Positions 6,614-13,705 are shown, counted from the first letter of the stretch. The stretch: 21,667 nt of DNA from Nitrospira sp. UBA5699 (GCA_002420105.1 DIHJ01000056.1:1-21667), one strand, 5' to 3'. Notes: a model not told the origin generated them from the sequence alone. A program made the numbers and translations.

Positions 6614-7210
6614 TCACGGCTTCCGCGTATACGTGATCTCCATCATCTTCGTTTCCTTGCCCTGCCCGTGCGCGCCGTACATCTCGAACGTCTGGCTGTT
6701 CGCATCCACGATCTTCCAGACCGCACGATGCGTCATGCGGCCGCCGCCCGGCTCCTCGTGCTGCCCCTTCAGCGTGATGGTCCTGCCGTCGGCGCCGGCC
6801 GTGCCTTCCATCATGAAGATGCCGGTGCCCATGGAGTCGATCCACGCCGTGACGTAGCGCTTGCGCAGGTTGTCGTATCCGCTGATTCCCACGCCGCGGT
6901 AGGGCTGCCCCATCATGTCGCCGGCGAACTCCTGCTGGAGAAAGCGTCCGTCCAACAGCATTTTCATTTCCACGGACCCGGCCGATTCCATCGGGGGCTT
7001 CCCCGGTTCCATCCACTCCTTGGTGTTCGTGGTCCAACTGCCGGCCAGGCTCGCGAACAGCTTGTGCGGCTCGCCGGGCTCGGCCAGCTTTTTCCACATC
7101 TCCATCATCGCCTGCTGGTCCATCGGCGCGGCCTTCTTGTCCTTGGCCATGACGGGGGACGCGAGCACGAACAGCGCGAGGCAGGTCAGGGAAACGAATC
7201 TCAACAGCAT
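6614..7210 (-). CDS. DUF1579-family secreted protein
   Basis: The 198-residue product has a signal peptide (MLLRFVSLTCLALFVLASPVMA) with a likely Ala-x-Ala-type cleavage before KDKK. The mature part matches DUF1579: EPHKLFASLAGSWTTNTKEW, then EMKMLLDGRFLQQEF, YRGVGISGYDNLRKRYV and a strand-rich C-terminal half ending MMEITYTRKP. The fold is a lipocalin-like barrel of unknown ligand. AAAGGAGA precedes the ATG. The gene continues the DGPF series with a 37-base gap, and DUF1579 genes are, in my recollection, often found near YCII/DGPF genes. This supports a common operon driven from upstream. Confidence 0.85.
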   Translation of the reverse strand: MLLRFVSLTCLALFVLASPVMAKDKKAAPMDQQAMMEMWKKLAEPGEPHKLFASLAGSWTTNTKEWMEPGKPPMESAGSVEMKMLLDGRFLQQEFAGDMMGQPYRGVGISGYDNLRKRYVTAWIDSMGTGIFMMEGTAGADGRTITLKGQHEEPGGGRMTHRAVWKIVDANSQTFEMYGAHGQGKETKMMEITYTRKP

Positions 7211-7247
7211 GGAACTCTCCTTTGTCGTTGGTTGTCCGATGATCGTT

Positions 7248-7610
7248 CTACGGCCGTTCCTCGACGGAGTCGATCGGACGCACTTCGATCGCGCCTCCCG
7301 CCGGCAGCGTCGGAATGCGCGCCGCGATGGACAGGGCCTCGTCGAGATCGCGGCGGTCGACCACGTGATAGCCGCCGAGCTGCTCTTTGGTCTCCGCGAA
7401 CGGCCCGTCGGTGAACACGGGCCTGCCGTTCTGCACGCGCACCGTCGTGGCCGACGACGTCGAACGCAACCGTCCGCCGCCGCGCAACCGCCCGCGCTCC
7501 GCGAGGCCCCGTATCAGCGCGCCGTACTCGCGCATGATCCGGTTCTTTTCGTCGTCGGGCAACGCCGTCCAGGCCGCTTCGGCGAAGCAGCACAACAGCA
7601 TATAGTGCAT
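7248..7610 (-). CDS. YCII-related DGPF-domain protein (copy 1)
   Basis: The 120-residue protein starts MHYMLLCCFAEAAWTALPDD and contains the family signature FTDGPFAETKEQLGGYHVVD at about residues 66-85, followed by the DLDEALSIAARIPT helix. YCII domains form ferredoxin-like alpha/beta folds; their biochemical role is unclear. AAAGGAGAG lies 8 bases before the ATG. It is the third of three tandem paralogues in transcription order. The family's genomic association with ECF42-type sigma factors is established, and such a sigma gene lies upstream. Confidence 0.9.
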   Translation of the reverse strand: MHYMLLCCFAEAAWTALPDDEKNRIMREYGALIRGLAERGRLRGGGRLRSTSSATTVRVQNGRPVFTDGPFAETKEQLGGYHVVDRRDLDEALSIAARIPTLPAGGAIEVRPIDSVEERP

Positions 7611-7668
7611 GGCAGGCTCTCCTTTCCGCCCCCGGCCGTCAGGAAACCGGCCGCCTCCTCCGCCTCCG

Positions 7669-8031
7669 CTACTCCGGCAACCCCGCGACCTCCCTTACCG
7701 GACGCACCTCGACGGTGCCGATGCGCGCGCCCGGCACCCGGGATGCGACGGACACGGCCTCCTCGAGATCCTTCGCCTCGATCAGGAAATAGCCGGCCAC
7801 CTGCTCGCGCGTCTCGATGAACGGACCGTCGGTTACGGAGGCTTTGCCGTCGCGCACCCGCACGACGGCCGCCGTCCCGGCCGGCTGGAGCGGCGAGGCG
7901 CTCACATATTGCCCCTTGGCATGCAACTGATGCGTCAGTTGGATCGACTCCCTGAGCATCTCCTGCTTCACGGCCTCGCTGAACCGGCCGAACGTTTCCT
8001 CGTTGTGATGAACCAGCAACATGAACTTCAT
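7669..8031 (-). CDS. YCII-related DGPF-domain protein (copy 2)
   Basis: The 120-residue protein begins MKFMLLVHHNEETFGRFSEA and carries the diagnostic VTDGPFIETREQVAGYFLIE, followed by AKDLEEAVSVASRVPGA. It is the most diverged of the three copies in the signature (I for A after DGPF, V-A for L-G). GGGAG precedes the ATG by 8 bases. Gaps of 36 and 58 bases to its neighbours leave no room for separate long promoters. A function beyond the family assignment cannot be given. Confidence 0.9.
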   Translation of the reverse strand: MKFMLLVHHNEETFGRFSEAVKQEMLRESIQLTHQLHAKGQYVSASPLQPAGTAAVVRVRDGKASVTDGPFIETREQVAGYFLIEAKDLEEAVSVASRVPGARIGTVEVRPVREVAGLPE

Positions 8032-8067
8032 GGTGAGACTCCCGTTGTGATCACGCTCGTTTGCCGC

Positions 8068-8424
8068 TCAGGCGCAGCCGAGTTCTTTCATCGGACGGAC
8101 CTCCACGCAGCCGAGACGGGCGGCAGGGAACTGCGTGGCCACGCGGATCGCGTCGTTCAGATCCCGCACGTCGATCATCAGGAAACCGCCCAACTGTTCC
8201 TTCGTCTCGGCAAAGGGACCGTCGGTCGTCGAGGCTTTCCCGTCGCGGACCCGTACGGTCGTGGCGGTCTCCACCGGGTGGAGCGGCGAGGCGGCCAGCA
8301 GCTGGCCTTGTTTCCGCAACCCCTCGCAATAGGCCATCGACTCGTCGGAAAGCGCCACCCGCTCCTGCTGCGGCATGGCGTGGAGAATTTTCTCTTCCAC
8401 GTAGACCAGGCAAAGATATTTCAT
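8068..8424 (-). CDS. YCII-related DGPF-domain protein (copy 3, first in transcription order)
   Basis: The 118-residue protein begins MKYLCLVYVEEKILHAMPQQ and has the signature TTDGPFAETKEQLGGFLMID, then VRDLNDAIRVATQFPAARLG. The spacing and fold match the other two copies. An AGGGGG ribosome binding site precedes the ATG. About 45 bases upstream is a TGTCGA/CGAC pair matching the promoter pattern of ECF42 sigma factors, so this gene probably heads an operon running into the two other DGPF genes, DUF1579 and possibly further. A small ligand-binding or stress-related enzyme is possible, but its activity is not known. Confidence 0.9.
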   Translation of the reverse strand: MKYLCLVYVEEKILHAMPQQERVALSDESMAYCEGLRKQGQLLAASPLHPVETATTVRVRDGKASTTDGPFAETKEQLGGFLMIDVRDLNDAIRVATQFPAARLGCVEVRPMKELGCA

Positions 8425-8469
8425 GGCGAGCCCCCTTTACAAATTGTCCGTCCCCGTTGTCATACGATA

Positions 8470-8495
8470 GTCGTCGGGGCGGGACAAAATCGACA
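8470..8495 (-). promoter_or_regulatory. Putative ECF42-dependent promoter
   Basis: On the minus strand TGTCGA (8490-8495) is followed after 16 bases by CGAC (8470-8473). As I recall, ECF42 sigma factors recognise TGTCGA at -35 and CGA plus a pyrimidine at -10. The predicted start, near 8463, gives a leader of about 40 bases before the first DGPF gene. No other intergenic copy was found by eye in this window. Confidence 0.65.
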
Positions 8496-8656
8496 TCCGG
8501 TTTCGGGGCCGGCGAAATTGTCCGAAATCCGCCGACAGATCGCCTTCCGATACGATTCAAACTGCAGGAATGAAAAGGGAAACCCGAAACCTCGGCGGGG
8601 ACCAATGGGACAGAGGGTGATTTTTATCGTCGGAAGGAAGGCGGACGGTCGCCTGC

Positions 8657-9346
8657 TCAGCGGGCGCCGGCCTTCTCCAGGATGACGGCGATGTCCCTGA
8701 AGCCCTTCTGCCTGGCATGTTGAAGCGGGGTGCCCCCTTCACCGTCCGCGAGGTTCACATCCGCGCCGGCCGCGACGAGCAGGCGCACGATTTCCTGATG
8801 GCGCGGGCCGCCGTCGCTCAAGATGATGGCCTCCAGGAGCCCCGTCCATCCCAGCCGGTTGACGTGATTGACGTCGATCTTCGTCTTCAACAGTTCTCTG
8901 ACGACCTCCACGTGACCCCGCTCGCAGGCCGGGATCAAGGCCGTGCCTCCGAACCGGTTGTAGATCGTGAAATCGGGGTTCGCCTTCAGTGCCAGTTTCA
9001 GAATCTCCAGATGGCCGCTGGCGCCTGCCAACAACAACGGACTGTCCTGCTTACGGTCCTGCGCGTTGACGTCCGACCCGGCTTCGATCAGGAGGCCGGC
9101 GATCTCCACATGGTTGCGGGCGGTCGCCACGAGCAGCGCGGTCCGGCCCTGTCCGTCGCGGGCCGCGACGTCGGCCCCCTCCTTCAACAACCGCCGCACC
9201 TCGGTCCGGTCGTTCCGTTCGGTCGCCGCGATCAGCGCCTGCTGCTGGTCCATCCCGCCGCTCCACACCTCGCCCGTCTCCGGCAGCGCGCAGACTAGGG
9301 CCAGGACCACGATCCGGACAATCATGCAACAGCGTTTTCCGGCCAA
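8657..9346 (-). CDS. Secreted or periplasmic ankyrin-repeat protein
   Basis: The 229-residue protein has an N-terminal hydrophobic segment (MIVRIVVLALVCALP) that looks like a signal peptide, then about five ankyrin repeats. Examples are TERNDRTEVRRLLKEGADVA, GRTALLVATARNHVEIAGLL with IEAGSDVNAQDRK, SPLLLAGASGHLEILKLAL, TALIPACERGHVEVVRELL, and the final EIVRLLVAAGADVNLADGEG with GTPLQHARQKG. Ankyrin arrays bind proteins; the partner is unknown. The first possible start is a TTG at 9346 with GGGGGGA 6 bases upstream; an ATG at 9325 is the alternative and keeps the signal peptide. The gene lies between the sigma gene and its probable target operon, and has its own promoter with a palindrome across the -35. 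Confidence 0.85.
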   Translation of the reverse strand: MAGKRCCMIVRIVVLALVCALPETGEVWSGGMDQQQALIAATERNDRTEVRRLLKEGADVAARDGQGRTALLVATARNHVEIAGLLIEAGSDVNAQDRKQDSPLLLAGASGHLEILKLALKANPDFTIYNRFGGTALIPACERGHVEVVRELLKTKIDVNHVNRLGWTGLLEAIILSDGGPRHQEIVRLLVAAGADVNLADGEGGTPLQHARQKGFRDIAVILEKAGAR

Positions 9347-9385
9347 TTCCCGTCCCCCCGCCCGTGATGTCCCGCCTGCAACTTC

Positions 9386-9413
9386 ATTAGATACATGATG
9401 AATGCAAGTTCAA
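9386..9413 (-). promoter_or_regulatory. Sigma70-type promoter for the ankyrin gene
   Basis: On the minus strand TTGAAC (9408-9413) and TCTAAT (9386-9391) are separated by 16 bases. The predicted start is near 9379, 33 bases before the TTG codon or 54 before the ATG. Confidence 0.6.
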
Positions 9414-9418
9414 CTTGC
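9404..9418. promoter_or_regulatory. Perfect palindrome over the -35, candidate operator
   Basis: GCAAGTT, one base, then AACTTGC makes a perfect 15-bp dyad that covers the -35 of the ankyrin promoter. A related half-site, GCAACTT, occurs at 9378-9384 near the predicted start. This arrangement is typical of a repressor binding site, although a short hairpin at the end of the sigma-factor transcript is also possible. Confidence 0.5.
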
Positions 9419-9434
9419 CGGAATATCGCATTAT

Positions 9435-10703
9435 TCAATCTCGTTTACCAGACTCGGACAGCTCGTCGAGCCGCCGACGGAGGAACCGCCGCTCCGGCTC
9501 CTGCCTGCTGAGTTTCAACGCCAGCTCATAGGAGACGCGCGCATCCGCCGTGCGTCCCAGGCGACGGCACAGATCCGCGCGAGCGGCATGGGTCAGGTGA
9601 TAGTTCGTGAGGTCGCCCCGTTCCAGAATGGCGTCGATCAACGCGAGCCCGGCCGACGGATCGTCGCGCATGGCCACCGCCACCGCCCGGTTCAGCTCGA
9701 CCACCGGCGACGGATCGGCCCGCATCAGCACGTCATAGAGCGCGACGATCTGGACCCAGTCCGTCGCGGCGGGGTCCGGGGCCCCGGCATGCACCGCCGC
9801 GATGGCCGCTTGGATACCGTACGGCCCGATGCGCCCCGTGGACAGCGCCCGCTCCACGAGCGTCGTGCCCTCCGCGATCTGCTCTCGGTTCCACAGGCGT
9901 CGGTTCTGGTTCTCCAACAGGATCAAATCTCCGGTGGGCGACGTGCGGGCGGCCCGCCGGGAGTCGTGCAGCAGCATCAAGGCCAGGAGCCCCATCGCCT
10001 CGGGCTCCGGCAGCAGCCGGATCAACAGGCGTCCCAGACGGATCGCCTCGCCCGAGAGATCGTGCCGCAGCAGCGAGTCGCCGGAGGAAGAGGAGTAGCC
10101 CTCGTTGAAGACGAGATAGATCACCCGCAGCACGGCATCCAGCCGGGCCGGCAGATCGGCTTCCGACGGCACGACATAGGGGATGCGCGCGTCGCGAATC
10201 TTCGCCTTGGCGCGAACGATCCGCTGGGCGATCGCGGGGGGCGCGGCGAGGAAGGCGCGCGCGATCTCCTCGGTCGTGAGCCCGCAGACTTCGCGAAGCG
10301 TCATCGCCACCTGCGCATCCGGCGACAGCGCCGGGTGGCAGCAGGTGAAAATCAGCCGCAGCCGGTCGTCCTCGACGCTCTCTTCGTCCGGCTCCTCGGG
10401 TTCGGTCGCCGCGGTTTCCAGCTGTTTGGCAAACTCCGTCAGCGACGCGTCGAACCGCGCGCGGCGCCGCATCCCGTCGATCGCCTTGAAGCGGCCGGTC
10501 GAGACGAGCCAGGCGCGCGGATTGGCGGGCACGCCGTCCCGCCCCCATTGCTCCACCGCCGCGGCAAACGCATCGTGCAGCGCCTCCTCGGCCGCTTCGA
10601 AATCCCCGAGCAGGCGGATCAACGTCGCCAGCACCTGGCGCGATTCGGCACGGTAGAGCGCGTCCACGATCTCGGCGACCGGCCTGGCTTCCTGTTCGCT
10701 CAC
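9435..10703 (-). CDS. ECF42-type sigma factor with C-terminal extension (DUF6596)
   Basis: The 422-residue protein starts MSEQEARPVAEIVDALYRAE. Region 2 follows: SRQVLATLIRLLGDFEAAEE, FAAAVEQWGRDGVPANPRAW and LVSTGRFKAIDGMRRRARFD. After an acidic linker comes region 4 (LRLIFTCCHPALSPDAQVAM, TLREVCGLTTEEIARAFL). A long C-terminal helical extension (about 185-422) contains YLVFNEGYSSSSGD, EAIRLGRLLIRLLPEPEAMG and LLALMLLHDSRRAAR. This extension is the mark of the ECF42 group, which lacks a classical anti-sigma factor and is genomically tied to DGPF genes, here immediately downstream. The GTG start at 10703 has GAGAGG 9 bases upstream; an ATG at 10739 is an alternative. The frame stays open to 11156, but that extension is not sigma-like. 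Confidence 0.9.
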   Translation of the reverse strand: MSEQEARPVAEIVDALYRAESRQVLATLIRLLGDFEAAEEALHDAFAAAVEQWGRDGVPANPRAWLVSTGRFKAIDGMRRRARFDASLTEFAKQLETAATEPEEPDEESVEDDRLRLIFTCCHPALSPDAQVAMTLREVCGLTTEEIARAFLAAPPAIAQRIVRAKAKIRDARIPYVVPSEADLPARLDAVLRVIYLVFNEGYSSSSGDSLLRHDLSGEAIRLGRLLIRLLPEPEAMGLLALMLLHDSRRAARTSPTGDLILLENQNRRLWNREQIAEGTTLVERALSTGRIGPYGIQAAIAAVHAGAPDPAATDWVQIVALYDVLMRADPSPVVELNRAVAVAMRDDPSAGLALIDAILERGDLTNYHLTHAARADLCRRLGRTADARVSYELALKLSRQEPERRFLRRRLDELSESGKRD

Positions 10704-10777
10704 GGGCGACGACCTCTCCGGCTGGGATACCGGCCCCATTGTACGTTTTCGCCGCGGGCGGAGTCGATTCCCGGCCT

Positions 10778-10805
10778 TTGCTTGCGGCGGGGGAAGGCGT
10801 AAGAT
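10778..10805 (+). promoter_or_regulatory. Sigma70-like promoter, possibly leaderless
   Basis: TTGCTT (10778-10783) and TAAGAT (10800-10805) are spaced by 16 bases, with only 6 bases between the -10 and the ATG at 10812. Transcription would begin at or next to the start codon. Confidence 0.4.
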
Positions 10806-10811
10806 CTGTGC

Positions 10812-11324
10812 ATGGCGACGGTACGCGCCAAAGAGCAGCAGGCCGAAGCGGTCGCTCACATCCTCGACGACATCATCCACCTGCCCGGCACCGGCATGAG
10901 AATGGGAGCCGATCCCCTGCTCGGCCTGATTCCGGTCGTGGGAGACGCGGTCGCCGCGTTGCTGGGCGGGGTGATCCTGGTGACGGCGCGGCAACTGGAC
11001 GTGCCTTGGGGCACCGTCCGCTCCATGGCGTTCAACCAATGGAAGAACGGACTGATCGGCGCCGTACCGTTCATCGGGGACGCCTACTCGTTCTATTTCA
11101 AGAGTAACGCGGTGAATGCCGCGCTTCTGCTTCGCGCCGTCAAACGCGGAGACCATGGCGCCTGTCCGATGACGGCGCAGGCCCTGACGATCGGGGATCT
11201 GGCGGGGCTCGCGATCCTGATTCTACCGGCCGTCGCGCTGACCGGCCTGGTCAGCCTCTGGTTCTGGGACCAGAACGTCTCCTACTTCTCGCTCCTGTTC
11301 CCCGCGCCCTACCGGAGCCGGTAA
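10812..11324 (+). CDS. DUF4112-family membrane protein
   Basis: The 170-residue protein has the DUF4112 pattern: AHILDDIIHLPGTGMRMGAD, then PLLGLIPVVGDAVAALLGG at about residues 35-53, which forms a hydrophobic hairpin, then NGLIGAVPFIGDAYSFYFKS, a second G-x-(I/V)-P-x-(I/V)-GD repeat. A C-terminal membrane segment, DLAGLAILILPAVALTGLVS, follows. The family is small and of unknown function, located in the inner membrane. The ATG is fixed by the family's N-terminus; no Shine-Dalgarno is at normal distance, which fits a leaderless message. It is divergent from the ECF42 sigma gene, with about 110 bases between their starts. Confidence 0.85.
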   Translation: MATVRAKEQQAEAVAHILDDIIHLPGTGMRMGADPLLGLIPVVGDAVAALLGGVILVTARQLDVPWGTVRSMAFNQWKNGLIGAVPFIGDAYSFYFKSNAVNAALLLRAVKRGDHGACPMTAQALTIGDLAGLAILILPAVALTGLVSLWFWDQNVSYFSLLFPAPYRSR

Positions 11325-11471
11325 GCGCCGCGCTCTTTCGGCCGGCGGCGACGGGAACGGAAGGCGGCGGACATGCGCGGAGCCACAATCTATGTTGCTT
11401 GCCCGGGCGGGCCAGGCGGATGATGCGGTCGAACCGGACCCGGTCCCGGCGTCACGCCGCTGAAACGCCGC

Positions 11472-11735
11472 CTACCGATCTCCGGAAGCCGGCTGCAGCA
11501 CCACCCTCGCCACGCGCAGCATCGCCTGCCCGTCGTGGAGCCCCATCGCATAGCGCTCGAACACGTCGGGCGGAGAATAGCGATACTGTTTCATATGGTC
11601 GCGATGGAGAAGAGCGTCCCGGAGACCTTCCTCCTCGGCGCGCCATCCTTCGAGTTCCGGCTTCGTGCGGGCCTGCGTTCTCTGCCGGCGGCACCATTCA
11701 ATGCGATTGATGATGGAGTCGTTCACATATCCCAT
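11472..11735 (-). CDS. Small protein of unknown function
   Basis: The 87-residue product starts MGYVNDSIINRIEWCRRQRT and is predicted soluble and helical, with many Arg, Glu and Gln residues and no signal peptide or membrane segment. A strong AAAGGAGGAG site lies just before the ATG, which is the main reason to call it real. I recognise no family. It stands alone between a DUF4112 gene on the opposite strand and a long gene-free stretch. Confidence 0.6.
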   Translation of the reverse strand: MGYVNDSIINRIEWCRRQRTQARTKPELEGWRAEEEGLRDALLHRDHMKQYRYSPPDVFERYAMGLHDGQAMLRVARVVLQPASGDR

Positions 11736-11890
11736 GGGTCTCCTCCTTTGCCGGATCGGTCCATGTCACGACGAGCGACCTCGCCCCCCCTCATCAGCAT
11801 CTTGCGCAATACCACGGCAAAGGAGGTGCCAGAGCGAAAAACGATGAGGTCCCGCCGGTGCGTATTTCCACCGGGTAGGAGGTTTGCCAT

Positions 11891-11950
11891 ATGTTCCGGC
11901 TAGTTGGCATTGCTCCACCGTTGAGCGCGATACGATGCCTGGTCCGGTGA
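11891..11950 (+). CDS. Possible 19-residue small ORF with good ribosome binding site
   Basis: The frame reads MFRLVGIAPPLSAIRCLVR and ends in TGA. AGGAGG (11877-11882) sits 8 bases before the ATG, a near-ideal distance. A 6-bp hairpin (CCGGTG with CACCGG) lies just upstream of the site. The peptide is basic and partly hydrophobic. Nothing else supports it, so it could be chance or a leader peptide. Confidence 0.25.
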   Translation: MFRLVGIAPPLSAIRCLVR

Positions 11951-12125
11951 GAAACGGCGACAGGAAACGACATCTGTAGGATTTTCAGTCCAGTCACTAC
12001 AGTCGCTCCGGCCGGCGCGATCGAATCCGCTCACCTGTGCGGGTACGTCCACTCCCGGGCCGGTTCCTTTCTCGCTCCGCGCCCTTCGGATCCTGCGCCG
12101 ATCACGGCGTCGATCACCCCCCACG

Positions 12126-12154
12126 TTGCCTGCCGAGGGAGCCTCTCTTACAAT
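12126..12154 (+). promoter_or_regulatory. Sigma70-type promoter
   Basis: TTGCCT (12126-12131) and TACAAT (12149-12154) are spaced by 17 bases. The predicted start, near 12161, lies about 43 bases before the ATG of the small membrane protein. Confidence 0.65.
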
Positions 12155-12203
12155 GTAGAGCTGTCGGTCGGCGGTACCGGATCACCTTCCAAGGAGGTGT
12201 CTC

Positions 12204-12431
12204 ATGGAGCCAGGACTGAAGCGGACCACGATAGCCCGAGTCGCGGCGGGGCTCGCGTTTCTGTGCGGAGCGATCGGCCTGCTGACCTCGCTCACAAAAA
12301 ACCCGTGGGTCCTGTCGTCGCACGGATGGGGAACCGGCGGAATCCTGCTGTTGTTGCTGGCCCTGTTCGTGCTGATCGACGGCGCATTGTCTTTCGAGAA
12401 ATCCAGAAGCGGCGCCCTTCACCAGCACTGA
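12204..12431 (+). CDS. Small two-helix membrane protein
   Basis: The 75-residue protein has two hydrophobic segments, VAAGLAFLCGAIGLLTSL (about 13-30) and GGILLLLLALFVLIDGAL (about 45-62), with a short polar loop (TKNPWVLSSHGWGT) between them. The N-terminus is basic and the C-terminus polar, so both ends probably face the cytoplasm. AAGGAGGTG before the ATG and a clean promoter support it as a real gene. I recognise no family; small inner-membrane proteins of this type are often stress-induced. Confidence 0.75.
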   Translation: MEPGLKRTTIARVAAGLAFLCGAIGLLTSLTKNPWVLSSHGWGTGGILLLLLALFVLIDGALSFEKSRSGALHQH

Positions 12432-12766
12432 GCGCGCAACCCGGCCGCCGCCATGACTACCGGATCAGGCGCCCGGCATACCGAGTCAGGCACCGGTGAC
12501 GCCTCAGCGGGTACAGGCACTGGAAGAGCGGCTGCGACAGGGCCGACTGGACCAACCGATCGCTCAAGGACCGGTCAGCGACCGGTTGGAGCAATTCCAC
12601 CGGGGCGCGGCAGTGGGCTCGCCCGGTGAGGCATCGGCGGCCGGACCGCCGGTCCGGTAAACTGCGCCGGATTACGCCGCCGCTCCGGCTCAAGCCGAAT
12701 TCCCCCAGCTCCTTCCCCTGCCCTTGCTGCTGAACCTGCCGGCCCGAACAGCCGACGCCATGCCGG
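12432..12766. other. 335-bp stretch with hairpins and a possible gene relic
   Basis: On the plus strand an Ala/Pro/Gln-rich frame is open from about 12458 to a TAA at 12658-12660 and continues in the same frame to a TGA at 12778. It includes TPQRVQALEERLRQGRLDQP, which looks protein-like. There is no convincing start or ribosome binding site, so it may be a decayed gene or chance. Two dyads are present: ACCGGT repeated around a 5-base spacer near 12579-12595, and a perfect 7-bp hairpin at 12641-12657. Confidence 0.3.
12641..12657. terminator. Perfect 7-bp GC hairpin
   Basis: CCGGACC, a GCC loop and GGTCCGG form a perfect stem between the plus-strand small membrane protein gene and the minus-strand cupredoxin gene. 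No T-tract follows on either strand, so termination is only a possibility. Confidence 0.3.
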
Positions 12767-13621
12767 CTACTGTACCGTGAATTCCGACGTCATCCCGTGC
12801 ATGAAGTGCGGCTTGCCCGTGACGGGATCGGGGAAAAAGCAGATCAGCCCGTAGCGGCCCGGCTCGAACCGCGCCGTGAAGAAGGCATGTTCCCCGGTTT
12901 CGAGTCCGACCACGCCCCCGACCGGCTTGCCGGGAGGAGGTCCGGACGCGCCCGGTTCGAATGCGGCGCCGAAGTCTCTCGCCGACGCGCCGGGATCGAG
13001 CTTCAGCACCACGACCTCGTGCGGCTGCGTCCCATGGTTCACCACCCGGATCGTATGGGGGCCGGCCGTGATCGGTTGCGACGGCACGAAGCGGTAGTCC
13101 GCCAGCGTGATCGTCACGCCGGCCTTCGGTTCCGAGACCAGCGCCGGTTTCCCTCCTGTGACGGACAAGGCTTTCTGCATGCCGAGGGCCATGTGCGGCA
13201 CCCCCTGCTTGTCCGGAATGAGACAGAGCAGCAGGTAGTCCCCTTCCGTGAGATGCATCGTCGCCGTCGCTTCGGCGCCCGGCAGCACGGCATTCGGTCC
13301 GCCGACGTACTTGATCCAGCGGGGGAGACGGTCCGGCTCGGCCTTCAGCGCCGCCTGAAAGTCCTTCGCCGTCTTGCCCTGCAGGAGTTTGACGAGTTGA
13401 ACGTGGTGCGCGTCCTGACCCTTATTGACAACCTGCATCGTGGTCAGGCCGGCCGGGATACGATCGGGACCGGTGAACCCGAAATCCCGGGCCGTGAAGA
13501 CGACCGGGGCGCCGTCGGGAGAAGAGGCGGCAACGGCCCTGCCGCCGTCGATCAGGCCCGTCGGCAATCCCAGGAACAGGGCGCAAAGGACCGGCACGGA
13601 GCGAAACGACGAACGTAACAT
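12767..13621 (-). CDS. Secreted protein with two tandem cupredoxin-like domains
   Basis: The 284-residue protein has a signal peptide (VPVLCALFLGLPTG core), then two homologous halves. The first carries AHHVQLVKLL and LLLCLIPDKQGVPHMALGM; the second PHEVVVLKL and GLICFFPDPVTGKPHFMHGM. Each keeps a His, then Cys, His and Met in the C-x9/10-H-x4-M order of type 1 copper sites, close to the spacing in copper nitrite reductase. Both halves may therefore bind copper and act in periplasmic electron transfer or copper storage. The ATG at 13621 has AAGGAGG about 6 bases upstream; a 14-residue extension to 13663 is unlikely. It stands alone, divergent from a split-barrel gene. The electron partner is unknown. 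Confidence 0.8.
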   Translation of the reverse strand: MLRSSFRSVPVLCALFLGLPTGLIDGGRAVAASSPDGAPVVFTARDFGFTGPDRIPAGLTTMQVVNKGQDAHHVQLVKLLQGKTAKDFQAALKAEPDRLPRWIKYVGGPNAVLPGAEATATMHLTEGDYLLLCLIPDKQGVPHMALGMQKALSVTGGKPALVSEPKAGVTITLADYRFVPSQPITAGPHTIRVVNHGTQPHEVVVLKLDPGASARDFGAAFEPGASGPPPGKPVGGVVGLETGEHAFFTARFEPGRYGLICFFPDPVTGKPHFMHGMTSEFTVQ

Positions 13622-13705
13622 GGGAACCTCCTTGCAACGTGGTGGACGGGAAATCTCAGTCACGACCGGGTGGACAGTAGCACGGGAGGCCGAGCGGCGG
13701 TTCCT

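Larger units (their letters stand above)
11736..12203. other. 468-bp stretch without a recognisable gene
   Basis: Besides the promoter at its right end, the stretch holds three oddities: two Shine-Dalgarno-like sequences (AAAGGAGGTG near 11818-11827 and AGGAGG at 11877-11882), a 19-codon frame at 11891-11950 placed 8 bases after the second, and an inverted repeat at 11974-12002. No protein remnant was recognised in any frame, and no tRNA fold was found. It may hold a small RNA or peptide gene. Confidence 0.4.

Noticed and set aside
8500..8656. Possible coding remnant between the ankyrin gene and the ECF42 promoter.
   Set aside because: Neither strand gives a recognisable peptide, and the short open frames lack ribosome binding sites.
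9402..10802. A 466-codon open frame on the plus strand.
   Set aside because: It is the antisense of the ECF42 sigma gene, whose sigma regions are unmistakable on the other strand.
10704..11156. N-terminal extension of the ECF42 sigma frame.
   Set aside because: It overlaps the DUF4112 gene on the other strand and is not sigma-like; a GTG with a ribosome binding site at 10703 fits the family.
11974..12002. tRNA-like anticodon arm around GGATTTTCAGTCC.
   Set aside because: No D arm, T arm or acceptor stem could be folded around it; kept only as an inverted repeat.
12457..12693. A 78-codon open frame on the minus strand.
   Set aside because: It is Arg-rich, lacks a ribosome binding site and has no recognisable motif.
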